Of a stretch of DNA of 6,288 bases, positions 1 through 5,262 are shown piece after piece. Origin of the DNA: Calditrichaceae bacterium. GTDB lineage: Bacteria > Calditrichota > Calditrichia > Calditrichales > Calditrichaceae. Below the pieces are notes generated by a model. That model was not told where the DNA came from. It was given only the letters and a program-made list of their open reading frames with translations, and made no database searches. The position numbers and the translations under genes are program-made. The stretch spans positions 1 through 6,288 of the forward strand of contig JANTFQ010000143.1 of assembly GCA_024763405.1 (NCBI GenBank), in the 5' to 3' direction. Position 1 is the stretch's first letter. The number at the start of each line of letters is the position of its first letter.

Positions 1-1
1 T

Positions 2-532
2 ATGAAACTAGAACAAGGCTATATACAGGTGTACACCGGTAACGGAAAAGGCAAAACCACTGCGGCCATTGGTCAGGCGGTTCGGGCTGCCGGGAGCGGC
101 CTGAATGTTTATTTTGTGCAGTTTATGAAAAACTACCCTTACGGCGAAGTAAAACTGCTGCAAAATCTTTCATCTCATATTACATTAAAGCGCTACGGTA
201 CCGACGATTTTGTTTTTAAGAAAGAACCGCCCTCCAATGATTTGATCCGTGAAATGCAAAAAGGTCTGGATGAAGCCGAAGAAGCAATGTGCAGCACAGC
301 ATTCGATCTGGTTATTTTAGATGAAATTTTAGTCTCCATTTATTTTAAACTTTTTACAACCGAAAGAGTCCTTCAGTTTTGTAAAAAGAAACCGAAAACA
401 GTTGAATTAATTCTTACCGGACGTTACTGTCCGAACCCGATTAACGACCTGGCAGATTTAGTAACAAAAATGAATGAGGTTAAACATTATTATCAAAAAG
501 GAGTTACGGCAAGAAGAGGAATTGAATCCTGA
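2..532 (+). CDS. cobO: Cob(I)yrinic acid a,c-diamide / cob(I)alamin adenosyltransferase, CobO/BtuR family
   Basis: This cytoplasmic enzyme transfers the 5'-deoxyadenosyl group of ATP to cob(I)alamin or its corrinoid precursor, giving the adenosylcobalamin form. The 176-residue protein has the family length and layout. The N-terminal stretch GYIQVYTGNGKGKTT carries the P-loop (residues 13-20), a Walker B-like LVILDEI lies at 103-109, and the C-terminal block has LTGR (138-141), then ADLVTKMNEVKHYYQKG and ARRGIE, the usual end of CobO proteins. The ATG at base 2 fits the usual N-terminus (family members begin close to M-x-L-x-x-GYI), but its ribosome binding site lies outside the window. The next gene encodes an enzyme that needs adenosylcobalamin, so the pairing makes functional sense. 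Residues after LDEI are less typical (ILVSIYFKLF), but no key motif is missing. Family assignment is secure. Whether it serves de novo synthesis or salvage cannot be told here. Confidence 0.93.
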   Translation: MKLEQGYIQVYTGNGKGKTTAAIGQAVRAAGSGLNVYFVQFMKNYPYGEVKLLQNLSSHITLKRYGTDDFVFKKEPPSNDLIREMQKGLDEAEEAMCSTAFDLVILDEILVSIYFKLFTTERVLQFCKKKPKTVELILTGRYCPNPINDLADLVTKMNEVKHYYQKGVTARRGIES

Positions 533-599
533 AAATTATACTTGACCTCAGTAATTATTTTCTTAAATTGGATTTCAATCACCAACGTTCATATACAAT

Positions 600-628
600 A
601 TTTCAACGTCTAACTTGTTAATTATAAT
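600..628 (+). promoter_or_regulatory. Candidate promoter of nrdJab
   Basis: A perfect TATAAT lies at 623-628, with a poor -35 match (TTTCAA, 601-606) 16 bp upstream. Transcription would begin near 635, leaving a leader of about 100 nt if nrdJa starts at 737. A second candidate in the same gap pairs TTGACC (542-547) with TAAATT (564-569), 16 bp apart. The region is AT-rich, so chance matches are likely. Confidence 0.35.
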
Positions 629-721
629 GATATTAGTACTGCTTCGATAAAACAATTCAGTCCGATATCTCCATTTAACAGGCCGTTGTATTCAAAACAA
701 CTGAATAGCGTTCATTTCTGC

Positions 722-728
722 AAAAGGA
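722..728 (+). promoter_or_regulatory. Ribosome binding site deciding the nrdJa start
   Basis: AAAAGGA sits 8 nt before the ATG at 737. It overlaps the alternative ATG at 728, which argues against that start, and lies downstream of the TTG at 686, which has no comparable site. The site therefore favours initiation at 737. Confidence 0.55.
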
Positions 729-736
729 TGTACTTA

Positions 737-3217
737 ATGTTTTTAGATATGTTCAAATACGAAGGCAAGTTTACCAAACATACCGGTAAAAAAAATCTGA
801 AAACCTACCAGAATCTCTACTTAATGTTGCGTAAAAAACAGAACAGCCGCGAACTTTCTGTACATCCCGAGAATAATTACCTCGGCGGAAACGATTTGGC
901 TAAAAATATCTACGAGAAAAAATATTTCGTAAAAGACCTTGAAAATAATTTATTGGAACATTCCCCCGAAGATTTATTTACCCGTGTGGCCGCATTTATC
1001 GGCGCCATTGAAACCGATCCTAAAAAGGGCGAAGAGTGGGCCACTAAGTTTTATGAATATCTCTACCAGGGCTATTTTGTTCCGGGCGGCCGGGTGCTGG
1101 CCGGTGCAGGCGATCTTTTTCGCTTAAAGACACTCTCCAATTGTTTCGTCACTCAAATTGAGAAAGACAATATCGAATCCATTTACAATTCCGCTTATGA
1201 ATGCGCCCGGACCTATTCCTATGGCGGCGGTATTGGCGTTGACGTTTCACCCTTGCGTCCAAAGGATTCTATTGTACATAATGCTGCCGACAGCTCCACC
1301 GGCGCGGTCTCTTTTATGGACCTGTTTTCCCTGACAACCGGTCTTATTGGGCAGAGCGGCCGGCGCGGTGCGCTGATGCTCACCATCGACGTTAAACATC
1401 CCGACATTCTGGAATTTATCCGCGTTAAAAAAATCCCCAACTGGGTAACCAAGCAAATCATTGAGCAGCTTAAATGGTCCGATAAATTCAATACGGATGA
1501 ATTAAAAGAGATCGAAAAGCAGGTTATGGAAAATACCCAGATCCGCTTTGCCAACATCAGCATAAAAGTTTCGGATGAATTTATGCAGGCGGTAGACGAA
1601 CAAAATCGTCACGGGAAAAATAAGATATTAATCTATAAAAAATTCAACAAAACCGTATTAGACGAAGCAAAACAGGATCAGGGTTATCATTATTCCTATG
1701 CCATTCCCGCCAAAAATCTCGACGAGTATGAAAACTGGCAGGCCTTTGAAAACATCAGCGTTCTAAATGATTTTCTCTATAAAAATTTCGAATTGATCTT
1801 AACCGAGAATGACCTGCGTGATCCGGCCCGCCGCGACGTTTATGGAGACGTGGTGCTACCGTTAGAATCGGAGCCCTATGATTTGGCCGTTCGGTTCAGC
1901 GGTGATTTTATGCTCTATTTCGGTTCGGAGCCAACCGGGGAAATTCGTCGCTTAATTAAAGCGCGTGAAATTTGGGATGCTTTTATCGAAGGGAATTATA
2001 AAACTGCGGAACCCGGAATTATTTTCTGGAGCCGGATGAGTAAGTACTCCCCCTCCAATTATGTTGGCCGTCCCATCTCTTGCACAAATCCCTGTGCTGA
2101 AGTGCCGTTAGAAAAAGGTGGCGCGTGCAATTTAGCTTCCATCAATCTTTCCCGCCTGGTACGCAATGGGTTTACCAAGAGCGCCGAAATCGACTGGGAG
2201 ACTATGAAATCCGTAACCAAAGCGGCCATCCGTTTTCTCGATAATGTGGTTAGCTGGAATGAGCTTTTAAATCCCCTCGATAAACAGAAGGAAGCCGCCA
2301 AAGAGACACGGAGATTAGGGCTGGGTACGATGGGCGCAGCAGATATGCTGAACCAACTGGGTATTGGCTACGATTCACCGGAAGGCATTGAACTGGTGGA
2401 AAAAGCAATGCGCATCATCGCCGATACCGCCTACCAGGCCTCGGCAGAGCTATCCGCAGAAAAAGGTCCATCCCCAATTTTTGACTATGAAAAATATGCA
2501 CAAGGGCCTTTCTTTAAAGAGGCATTAAGTACGGAAACACAGGCGATGATCAAGGAAAATGGGCTGCGTAATATTGCCCTTCTGGCCATCGCGCCCACCG
2601 GTTCCATCAGCAACATTGTACTGAGTTTTGTAAACGGTACTAAAAATTATGTGGGCGTTTCTTCCGGTGTGGAACCCATCTTTGCTCTTTTTTATACCCG
2701 CCGCACCGAATCGCTGGGCAATAAATTTTACAAGGTATTTCATTCTACCATTCAGGCCTATGTGGATTTACACGAACTGAATGAACAGGTTGAAAACGCG
2801 CAGACAGAAGCCGAACTTACCGGCTACCTGCCCCCGCATTTTTTCCGCTCCGCACACCATATTGATGCGGATAAACGGATTGAAATTCAGGGACGCTGCC
2901 AAAAATATGTGGACCACAGTATTTCCTCTACGGTCAATCTTCCGGAAACCATTGAGCCCGAAGTTATCTCCAGCATCTATCTCAATGCCTGGAAGCGCGG
3001 GTTAAAGGGCATTACCGTGTACCGTGACGGCAGCCGCTATCCAATTCTTTCGGTAGAGGGTGAAGAAACAGAATTTCAGAAAATGAAAAATAAATTATAT
3101 AAAATTCTTTTGGAAAACGATGCGGAAGAAGTTACATTGAAAGGCGATGACATTATTGTAACGCCGGACGAAAAACTAACCACCGTATATCATTATTTAA
3201 AATCTAAAAGTGAATAA
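737..3217 (+). CDS. nrdJa: Adenosylcobalamin-dependent (class II) ribonucleotide reductase, catalytic subunit
   Basis: It reduces ribonucleotides to deoxyribonucleotides with an adenosylcobalamin-generated thiyl radical. The frame is open from a TTG at 686 (843 residues); ATG 737, with AAAAGGA 8 nt upstream, gives 826 and is preferred. Numbered from 686, the key residues are: SNC153, first cysteine of the active-site disulfide pair; the YGGGIGVDVSPLR substrate-site motif (179-191); NPC470AE472, radical cysteine and glutamate; GGAC481NLASINL, second disulfide cysteine; and APTGS (636-640), the phosphate loop. The conserved fold begins near residue 71. Compared with compact class II enzymes there are extra segments at about 251-285 and 306-407. 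The usual cysteine-rich tail is missing: the protein ends about 60 residues after VYRDGSR and the tail is encoded by the next gene. All catalytic residues are present, so this looks functional. The N-terminal 50-70 residues are atypical, so a later start (ATG 824) is possible. Confidence 0.93.
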   Translation: MFLDMFKYEGKFTKHTGKKNLKTYQNLYLMLRKKQNSRELSVHPENNYLGGNDLAKNIYEKKYFVKDLENNLLEHSPEDLFTRVAAFIGAIETDPKKGEEWATKFYEYLYQGYFVPGGRVLAGAGDLFRLKTLSNCFVTQIEKDNIESIYNSAYECARTYSYGGGIGVDVSPLRPKDSIVHNAADSSTGAVSFMDLFSLTTGLIGQSGRRGALMLTIDVKHPDILEFIRVKKIPNWVTKQIIEQLKWSDKFNTDELKEIEKQVMENTQIRFANISIKVSDEFMQAVDEQNRHGKNKILIYKKFNKTVLDEAKQDQGYHYSYAIPAKNLDEYENWQAFENISVLNDFLYKNFELILTENDLRDPARRDVYGDVVLPLESEPYDLAVRFSGDFMLYFGSEPTGEIRRLIKAREIWDAFIEGNYKTAEPGIIFWSRMSKYSPSNYVGRPISCTNPCAEVPLEKGGACNLASINLSRLVRNGFTKSAEIDWETMKSVTKAAIRFLDNVVSWNELLNPLDKQKEAAKETRRLGLGTMGAADMLNQLGIGYDSPEGIELVEKAMRIIADTAYQASAELSAEKGPSPIFDYEKYAQGPFFKEALSTETQAMIKENGLRNIALLAIAPTGSISNIVLSFVNGTKNYVGVSSGVEPIFALFYTRRTESLGNKFYKVFHSTIQAYVDLHELNEQVENAQTEAELTGYLPPHFFRSAHHIDADKRIEIQGRCQKYVDHSISSTVNLPETIEPEVISSIYLNAWKRGLKGITVYRDGSRYPILSVEGEETEFQKMKNKLYKILLENDAEEVTLKGDDIIVTPDEKLTTVYHYLKSKSE

Positions 3218-3233
3218 CCATTTGAAGTCTTAC

Positions 3234-3239
3234 AGGGAG
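3234..3239 (+). promoter_or_regulatory. Ribosome binding site of nrdJb
   Basis: AGGGAG lies 10 nt before the ATG at 3250, inside the 32 nt gap after the nrdJa stop. It supports independent initiation of nrdJb and argues that the split is a real gene boundary, not a frameshift in one long gene. Confidence 0.6.
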
Positions 3240-3249
3240 TAAGTTAAGG

Positions 3250-3861
3250 ATGATCAGAATTAAAAATGCTGATTTTGAAATCGAGGAAGTAAAAGTTGAA
3301 GAACCTTTGGATCATATCACCGATCACATTGCCGTCCGTCCCGAGACCGTAAGCGCTAAGGTGTACAAGCTGCGTTCCGGTTTTGTAAAGCAGGGCGTTT
3401 ATGTTACCCTTGGATATATTCAACAAAACGGTCGCAATCGTCCCATCGAAATTTTCATCAATAGTAAAGACCTTACAAAGAATGCGGAATACGCGGTACT
3501 TACCCGTTTAATTTCTGCCATTTTCCGTAAATCGGCCAACCCGACTTTTATTCTCGAAGAACTGAGCAGCATTCACGATCCCAACGGCGGATACCATAAA
3601 AACGGTAAATATATTCATTCCTTTTATTCCGAAATCGCAGATGTTATGGAACGCTTCTTTAAAGAAATCGGCGTTTTTGGGGATGAAGAAACAGCGGTTG
3701 AACTAGCTCCCCAGGTAACCGAAGCCCTCGCCGCCGCCGAACCGCAAATGAATGCGCAATTTAAAATTTGTCCCGATTGTAACGAACGCACCCTAAAAAG
3801 TGAAAACGGCTGCGACACTTGTATTAACCCCAGCTGCGGATACAGCAAGTGCGATAAATAA
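3250..3861 (+). CDS. nrdJb: Class II ribonucleotide reductase C-terminal (TSCPD plus Cys-rich) subunit, NrdJb-like
   Basis: The 203-residue protein corresponds to the C-terminal part of single-chain class II reductases. Residues about 30-140 match the TSCPD-type domain (VYKLRSGF, YVTLGYI, RPIEIFINSKD, AVLTRLISAIFR, EELSSIHDPNGGYH and the IHSFYSEIADVMERF helix). After an Ala/Glu-rich linker (about 148-170), the tail carries six cysteines: CPDC (174, 177), GCDTC (188, 191) and SCGYSKC (196, 201). In fused homologues this pattern combines a zinc ribbon with the cysteine pair that re-reduces the active-site disulfide. The gene follows nrdJa by 32 nt in another frame, has its own AGGGAG site, and precedes a strong terminator, so the two are likely cotranscribed and the products should act as one enzyme. 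The arrangement resembles the split nrdJa/nrdJb of Pseudomonas. The direct role of each cysteine is inferred. Confidence 0.88.
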   Translation: MIRIKNADFEIEEVKVEEPLDHITDHIAVRPETVSAKVYKLRSGFVKQGVYVTLGYIQQNGRNRPIEIFINSKDLTKNAEYAVLTRLISAIFRKSANPTFILEELSSIHDPNGGYHKNGKYIHSFYSEIADVMERFFKEIGVFGDEETAVELAPQVTEALAAAEPQMNAQFKICPDCNERTLKSENGCDTCINPSCGYSKCDK

Positions 3862-3879
3862 TTTTACTTTATTAATTTT

Positions 3880-3916
3880 ACACCCTGTCCGGTTTTCGGG
3901 CAGGGTGTTTTTGTTT
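3880..3916 (+). terminator. Rho-independent terminator of nrdJab
   Basis: A 12 bp stem (ACACCCTGTCCG at 3880-3891 with CGGGCAGGGTGT at 3897-3908, one G-U pair) has a 5 nt loop and runs into a T-rich tail, TTTTTGTTT (3908-3916). It begins 18 nt after the nrdJb stop and ends only 21 nt before the next start codon. Confidence 0.92.
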
Positions 3917-3937
3917 AAACCCGGTTCCTAAAAAGTT

Positions 3938-4735
3938 ATGCATAAACCTGCTGTTCTTTCTGTTTCAAATGTCTTCTTTTCCTACTCCGATACTCCCGTT
4001 TTAAAAAATATTAATTTTGAATTGCTGCGTGGTGAATTCACCGGCATCATCGGTCCCAACGGTGCCGGAAAGAGTACGCTTATCCGTCTTGCGGCTGCCC
4101 TTCTGGAAAACTACCGGGGCAGCATTCAGATAGCAGGACAGGATATAAAAGATTTAAACCGCCGGAAATTAGCGTTAAAAACATCCTATGTACCGCAGAA
4201 TATCGACCCTAATTTTCCCTTCAGCGTCAAAGAGATTATACGTATGGGTCGGTATCCACACCAGAACGGATTATTTGCCGAAGATAACAACGCGAACGAG
4301 GCCGTACGGCTGGCCATCGAAAATATGGACCTTAGCATTCTTCAAAACCGTCCTTTCAGCGCGTTGAGCGGGGGTGAAAAACAGCGGGCGGTCATTGCCT
4401 CGGCCCTGGCCCAGGATTCCGACCTGCTCCTTCTGGATGAGCCGACCACGGCACTGGATTTACGCCACCAGCAGCTTATTCTGTCAAAATTAAAACAATT
4501 AACCACCGCCGGTGCAAAAACAACCCTGCTGGTCACGCACGACATTAATCTGGCCGCTCAATTCTGCGATCGCATCATTTTAATGGATCATGGCGAAATC
4601 CTTGCCGACGGAACACCGAAAGAAGTTCTCAACTTTGAACTGATTCAGCAGGTATATGGTGTAAAAGTATATATCGACGTAAATCCGTTTACCGATTCCA
4701 TTTACATTTTACCTTATAAACACGAATCGCTTTAG
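3938..4735 (+). CDS. ABC transporter ATP-binding protein, FecE/BtuD/FhuC family (cobalamin or iron-chelate import)
   Basis: This is the cytoplasmic ATPase subunit of a FecCD-type importer. The 265-residue protein has Walker A GPNGAGKST (39-47), Q-loop Gln87 in YVPQNI, signature LSGGEKQR (143-150), Walker B LLLLDEPT (163-170) and switch His201 in VTHD. The order PFSVKEIIRMGRYPH ahead of the signature and the ending DGTPKEVLNFELIQQVYGVKV are characteristic of the vitamin B12/siderophore ATPases. The cobO and nrdJ neighbours favour cobalamin as substrate, but sequence alone cannot separate it from heme or ferric siderophore. No permease or binding-protein gene is in the window, and the gene is cut off from nrdJab by a strong terminator. 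The ATG at 3938 has only a weak A-rich site upstream (near 3930-3935). All ATPase motifs are intact. Confidence 0.9.
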   Translation: MHKPAVLSVSNVFFSYSDTPVLKNINFELLRGEFTGIIGPNGAGKSTLIRLAAALLENYRGSIQIAGQDIKDLNRRKLALKTSYVPQNIDPNFPFSVKEIIRMGRYPHQNGLFAEDNNANEAVRLAIENMDLSILQNRPFSALSGGEKQRAVIASALAQDSDLLLLDEPTTALDLRHQQLILSKLKQLTTAGAKTTLLVTHDINLAAQFCDRIILMDHGEILADGTPKEVLNFELIQQVYGVKVYIDVNPFTDSIYILPYKHESL

Positions 4736-4809
4736 CGTCTTGCCCGAAATTTTTAAATTACTTATATTCTTTTGATACGTATGAAAAACAGGGCGCTATG
4801 CGAAACCGG

Positions 4810-4837
4810 CTGAGAATCCTTGCGGTTTTCAGTTTTT
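4810..4837 (+). terminator. Candidate terminator after the ABC ATPase gene
   Basis: CTGAGAA (4810-4816) pairs with TTTTCAG (4826-4832, one G-U pair) and TTTTT follows (4833-4837). A competing stem joins GAAACCG (4802-4808) to CGGTTTT (4823-4829). The stem is AT-rich and only moderately stable; position 75 nt after the stop fits a terminator. Confidence 0.45.
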
Positions 4838-4942
4838 AATTCACCTTGCATGCTGCGATAGAAAAAGCAGCAATTCCAACAGTAGGTGTATTGTTTGTGA
4901 TTTTTTTTTAAGATTACTTGTGTTTTGGCATTTTGCACTTTG

Positions 4943-4951
4943 AGAATTTAT
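4943..4951. repeat. Direct repeat, left target-site duplication
   Basis: AGAATTTAT directly abuts the left terminal inverted repeat of the 243 bp element. The same nonamer abuts its right end at 5195-5203. Confidence 0.7.
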
Positions 4952-5053
4952 CAACAGTGTCCGATTAGAATTGGAAATAGTCAATTTATGTCAGTGATAT
5001 CAATGTGAAGAGCGATGTCTATTTTATAGGAATTTAAAACCAACCCACTTCTG

Positions 5054-5077
5054 TACCCTGAGCGAAGTCGAAGGGTA
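5054..5077. repeat. Interspersed hairpin repeat with core CCTGAGCGAAGTCGAAGG
   Basis: TACCCT (5054-5059) and AGGGTA (5072-5077) are perfect inverted arms around GAGCGAAGTCGA. I recognise this core from repeats scattered through unrelated bacterial genomes (often seen as CCTTCGACxxxGCTCAGG on the other strand). An alternative fold pairs ACTTC (5047-5051) with GAAGT (5064-5068). Confidence 0.65.
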
Positions 5078-5081
5078 ATCT

Positions 5082-5106
5082 CCTCCCTTTTTTTTTGAAA
5101 GGGAGG
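5082..5106. repeat. Inverted repeat, CT-rich stem with T9
   Basis: CCTCCCTTT (5082-5090) and AAAGGGAGG (5098-5106) form a perfect 9 bp stem with loop TTTTTTG. It can extend outward by a G-T and a C-G pair. No T-tract follows on the + strand, so it is not a terminator in that direction. Confidence 0.7.
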
Positions 5107-5112
5107 GGAAAT

Positions 5113-5126
5113 CCGCCGGCTGGCGG
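5113..5126. repeat. Inverted repeat, GC-rich
   Basis: CCGCC (5113-5117) and GGCGG (5122-5126) surround GGCT. It lies just after the CT-rich hairpin and before a purine-rich GGGAGGGGAGGG (5125-5136), making this the most GC-rich patch in the intergenic region. Confidence 0.65.
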
Positions 5127-5177
5127 GAGGGGAGGGTTATTTTGAAGAAATTCTAATAAATTTTAGATCGTTACCAT

Positions 5178-5206
5178 TTAACCGGACACTATTGAGAATT
5201 TATATT
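5178..5206 (+). promoter_or_regulatory. Candidate promoter of the sigma/anti-sigma operon, straddling the element's right end
   Basis: TTAACC (5178-5183, 4 of 6 to TTGACA) lies in the right terminal repeat and TATATT (5201-5206, 5 of 6 to TATAAT) in the flanking host DNA, 17 bp apart. Transcription would start near 5213, about 50 nt before the GTG. This is inferred from hexamer matches alone. Confidence 0.3.
5195..5203. repeat. Direct repeat, right target-site duplication
   Basis: AGAATTTAT immediately follows the right terminal repeat and is identical to the nonamer at 4943-4951. TTG also precedes both copies; on the right it belongs to the terminal repeat. Confidence 0.7.
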
Positions 5207-5262
5207 TCCCGTGCGTATCTTTTTAATCAAATTTTCATCCATAGGAACAGAGACCGATTTAA

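Larger units (their letters stand above)
533..736. other. Intergenic region cobO-nrdJa
   Basis: About 200 bp without a convincing gene. Besides the candidate promoters it holds a direct repeat CAACGTTCA (583-591) and CAACGTCTA (604-612), 21 bp apart and just upstream of the TATAAT. In the presumed leader, ATTCAGT (655-661) can pair with ACTGAAT (700-706), and GTTGT (685-689) with ACAAC (697-701). No B12-box and no full cobalamin riboswitch is visible, although the downstream gene uses that cofactor. Confidence 0.5.
4736..4951. other. Non-coding region left of the insertion-like element
   Basis: Apart from the candidate terminator, this holds nested complementary segments: CACCT (4842-4846) with AGGTG (4884-4888) enclosing TGCTGC (4851-4856) with GCAGCA (4867-4872), followed by nine T residues (4901-4909). 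A TTGGCA (4925-4930) could be an old -35 box. I see no gene on either strand. Confidence 0.5.
4952..5194. mobile_element. MITE-like or degenerate insertion element, 243 bp, non-coding
   Basis: The ends are imperfect inverted repeats: CAACAGTGTCCGATTA (4952-4967) against the reverse complement of 5179-5194, matching at 14 of 16 positions. Both are immediately flanked by AGAATTTAT, a 9 bp target-site duplication. Nothing inside codes for a protein, so movement would depend on a transposase elsewhere. A 9 bp duplication is known from several DDE families such as IS4, but I cannot assign a family. The interior is palindromic: a segment starting CGAT at 5013 can partly pair with one ending ATCG at 5170, and three compact hairpins lie between them. 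The hairpin block could be an older repeat nested in the element. Confidence 0.68.

Noticed and set aside
531..562. Terminator after cobO
   Set aside because: GAAAAT (531-536) and ATTTTC (557-562) can pair, but the stem is all but pure A-T, has mismatches further in and no proper T-tract, so it is unlikely to terminate.
533..736. Cobalamin riboswitch upstream of nrdJa
   Set aside because: The setting is tempting, but no B12-box (GCCACTG-like core) or its companion stems are visible and the space is barely long enough.
1219..1563. Reverse-strand open frame of 114 residues inside nrdJa
   Set aside because: It is the antisense shadow of the conserved reductase core, with no family resemblance and no ribosome binding site.
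3218..3249. Frameshift or stop making nrdJ a pseudogene
   Set aside because: nrdJa ends in a plausible C-terminus, nrdJb has its own ribosome binding site and intact domains, and a split form is known in Pseudomonas.
4807..4816. TPP riboswitch, from GGCTGAGA
   Set aside because: Only this short motif matches. The following conserved segments of the thi-box are absent and no thiamine gene follows.
5047..5136. CRISPR or tandem-repeat array
   Set aside because: The hairpins are different sequences in a row, not identical repeats with spacers.
5243..5250. ECF-type -35 (GGAAC) suggesting autoregulation of the sigma gene
   Set aside because: The matching -10 would have to lie inside the coding region, downstream of the GTG start codon at 5263.
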